DNA from: JANWWM01 sp046292465
GTDB lineage: Bacteria > Bacteroidota > Chlorobiia > Chlorobiales > Thermochlorobacteraceae
Length of the DNA: 64,000 nucleotides
Assembly: GCA_046292465.1 (NCBI GenBank)
Contig: JBKBRB010000003.1
Location: forward strand, 62,001-126,000
Direction: 5' to 3'
Of this stretch, positions 62,590 to 64,000 are shown piece by piece. A program made the translations under genes and the position numbers. The notes under the pieces are model-generated. The model did not search any database and was not told where the DNA came from. It worked only from the letters and a program-made list of their open reading frames with translations. Numbering within the stretch: position 1 is the first letter of the stretch; each line of letters starts with the position of its first letter.

Positions 62590-63045
62590 ATGCCTTCCGA
62601 AAGTTCCCAATCACATTTTCAATCCGCTGAAATGTATGTTCAGGAAGGACGCTTCAACGAAGCCCAATTGGAATATGAGCAATCGTTAGCCCTTGACCCC
62701 AACTTCGTTGACGCTTTGATTGGATTAGGCTGTGTTCATCTCAACAAAGGAAAGTTAAAAGAAGCAGAAGCATGTTTAGAGAAAGCCATTACGCTCGCTC
62801 CTGAAAACGCATTGGCGTATTTTTATTTGGGAAATGTCTATGACGATAGCGGCAAAAATCAACTGGCACTTGAAGCCATTGAGAAAGCCATTGCCTTGAA
62901 GCCCGACCTTGCCGAAGCCTACCTCGCCTTAGGGTTCATTCACTACCGAATGGGAAATCGCGCCAAAGTCTCTGAACTTTACGATATGCTCCTGAAAATC
63001 GACAGCACGCTTGCCAAACAACTTCAACCGCTACTTGAACTATGA
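62590..63045 (+). CDS. TPR protein
   Basis: 151 residues with three TPRs (about 10-43, 44-77, 78-111) plus a capping helix, e.g. NFVDALIGLGCVHLNKGKLK and AEAYLALGFIHYRMGNRAK. No signal. The ATG at 62590 is preferred to 62533, which follows the tRNA end by two bases. Overlaps the lipoprotein gene by ATGA. Confidence 0.8.
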   Translation: MPSESSQSHFQSAEMYVQEGRFNEAQLEYEQSLALDPNFVDALIGLGCVHLNKGKLKEAEACLEKAITLAPENALAYFYLGNVYDDSGKNQLALEAIEKAIALKPDLAEAYLALGFIHYRMGNRAKVSELYDMLLKIDSTLAKQLQPLLEL

Positions 63046-63608
63046 AAATGAGATTTGTTCTTGTGATATGTATCTGCTTGTTATTTGGATGCACACCGAA
63101 TCAAACTGCCAAAGAAGACATACAAAACCTTCGCGCCCTTGTCAATTTGCAACCGAACAATGCAAAAGCCTACTTCAAATTAGGATTGGCGTATTTATCG
63201 GAAAAGCAATACGAAGAAGCCCTTGCCGCGCTCCAAAGAGCCGTCGACCTCAACCCTAACGACACCGCCGCGCAAGCCATTTTAGGCATCACCAATTTTG
63301 AAATGAAGCGCTACAAAGAAGCCTTGCCGTCATTTCAAAAACTGACCGAACTTGCGCCTAACAATCACGAAGCCTTCTTCAACTTGGGCAATGTGTATAT
63401 GAATCTCAAACAATTTGAACAGGCAATTCTTGCCTACCGAAGAGCGATTGAACTGCGAAAAGATTACGTCGAGGCGGAATACAGCATGGGCGTCGCCTAT
63501 TACGAACTCGGAAAACCAGACTCGGCACGGATTCAATACGAGAAAATCAAAGACAAAAATAACTTCATGGCAGGCTCCCTCTTGCGCAAAATTGAGAAAC
63601 GCAACTAA
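63042..63608 (+). CDS. TPR lipoprotein
   Basis: 188 residues. Signal with lipobox LLFGC (Cys 17), then four to five TPRs (PNNAKAYFKLGLAYLSEKQY, NHEAFFNLGNVYMNLKQFEQ). Likely outer-membrane-bound scaffold. Coupled to the soluble TPR gene by ATGA; a nucleotide-sugar dehydrogenase follows after 21 bases. Confidence 0.85.
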   Translation: MKMRFVLVICICLLFGCTPNQTAKEDIQNLRALVNLQPNNAKAYFKLGLAYLSEKQYEEALAALQRAVDLNPNDTAAQAILGITNFEMKRYKEALPSFQKLTELAPNNHEAFFNLGNVYMNLKQFEQAILAYRRAIELRKDYVEAEYSMGVAYYELGKPDSARIQYEKIKDKNNFMAGSLLRKIEKRN

Positions 63609-63629
63609 CCTAAAAACCACACCAAACAA

Positions 63630-64000
63630 ATGTTCAAAATTGCAGTTATCGGCACAGGCTATGTGGGATTAGTGGCAGGCACATGCTTTGCCGAAACAGG
63701 AAACAACGTGATTTGCGTCGATATCATCGAAGAAAAAGTGAAGAAACTTTCAAGCGGCATAATGACGATTTTTGAGCCGGGATTAGAAGTGCTCTTCAAA
63801 CGCAATTTGCGCGAAGAACGACTGCATTTTACGACCGACTTAAAATTTGCTGTCGAGCAATCCGATTTTATTTTTCTTGCTTTGCCAACGCCGCCCGGTG
63901 AAGACGGTTCAGCAGATTTGAAATACGTGCTCGGTGCGGCAAACGATATTGGCAAACTTCTCAATGGCTACAAAATCATCGTTGATAAAAGCACCGTGCC
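63630..64000 (+). CDS. UDP-glucose/GDP-mannose dehydrogenase, N-terminal part (cut by window edge)
   Basis: About 123 residues. NAD-binding MFKIAVIGTGYVGLVAGTCF, then EEKVKKLSSGIMTIFEPGLE, DFIFLALPTPPGEDGSADLK and IIVDKSTVP. Makes UDP-glucuronate (or GDP-mannuronate) for surface glycans. Runs off the right edge. Ugd rather than the mannose enzyme is suggested by EPGLE, but not proven. Confidence 0.92.
   Translation, partial: MFKIAVIGTGYVGLVAGTCFAETGNNVICVDIIEEKVKKLSSGIMTIFEPGLEVLFKRNLREERLHFTTDLKFAVEQSDFIFLALPTPPGEDGSADLKYVLGAANDIGKLLNGYKIIVDKSTV

Overview
The window looks like a chromosomal segment of a Gram-negative bacterium of the Bacteroidota/Chlorobiota group; a Chloroherpeton- or Thermochlorobacter-like member of Chlorobiota is my best guess from memory of those genomes, not a proven assignment. 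Pointers are: a GWxTD protein, DUF4412 and DUF2452 proteins, TonB receptors with N-terminal carboxypeptidase-regulatory-like domains, AsnRS and ProRS of the archaeal/eukaryotic-like type, a long type-2 IleRS, and several promoters with the Bacteroidota-type pattern TTTG-N19/20-TAnnTTTG. No photosynthesis gene, phage, insertion sequence or CRISPR array is visible. Cytochrome c maturation genes and tryptophan 2,3-dioxygenase suggest a respiring, oxygen-using organism.

Layout. 1-10.5 kb: start of carB (cut by the left edge), ileS, a DksA/TraR-like protein with a histone-H1-like tail, an EEP nuclease/phosphatase, hisC, a lytic transglycosylase overlapping an NHL-propeller gene, two very small membrane proteins, mreB. 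10.6-24.8 kb: purD overlapping a sirtuin gene, a two-component-like protein without obvious phospho-acceptor residues, an SDR, an outer-membrane barrel, tryptophan dioxygenase, a polyprenyl diphosphate synthase, a Gfo/Idh oxidoreductase, a SET-domain protein, surE, ppa, asnS, smpB. 25-34.6 kb: GWxTD lipid/secretion-type protein, a stand-alone receiver, a redoxin, a metal-type TonB receptor locus (MerC-like protein, small secreted His/Cys protein, receptor, lipoprotein), a Popeye-like cyclic-nucleotide-binding protein, DUF456, proS. 34.7-50.4 kb: a long mostly minus-strand stretch with DUF4412, a barrel protein, a tricorn protease homologue, a sterol-desaturase-like hydroxylase, a NeuB/KdsC pair, lipoproteins, a second TonB receptor, an M50 protease, and then a receiver plus a family-2 glycosyltransferase. 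50.4-64 kb: a large barrel protein, a sensor kinase, gcvH, a double-AP2 DNA-binding protein, ccmE-ccmF, moaC-MOSC, moxR, tRNA-Ser(GCU), an ECF-type sigma factor with an acidic tail, tRNA-Asp(GUC), two TPR genes and the start of a UDP-glucose/GDP-mannose dehydrogenase cut by the right edge.

Most genes are housekeeping or envelope functions in short operons, with 1-4 base stop/start overlaps (purD-cobB, ppa-membrane protein, transglycosylase-NHL, TonB receptor-lipoprotein, TPR-TPR) and many clear intrinsic terminators. I found no single obvious new defence or biosynthetic system. The best leads are the metal-receptor locus, the double-AP2 protein, the degenerate kinase, the SAF-less NeuB next to a KdsC phosphatase, the Cys-type CcmE and the paired micro-membrane proteins.
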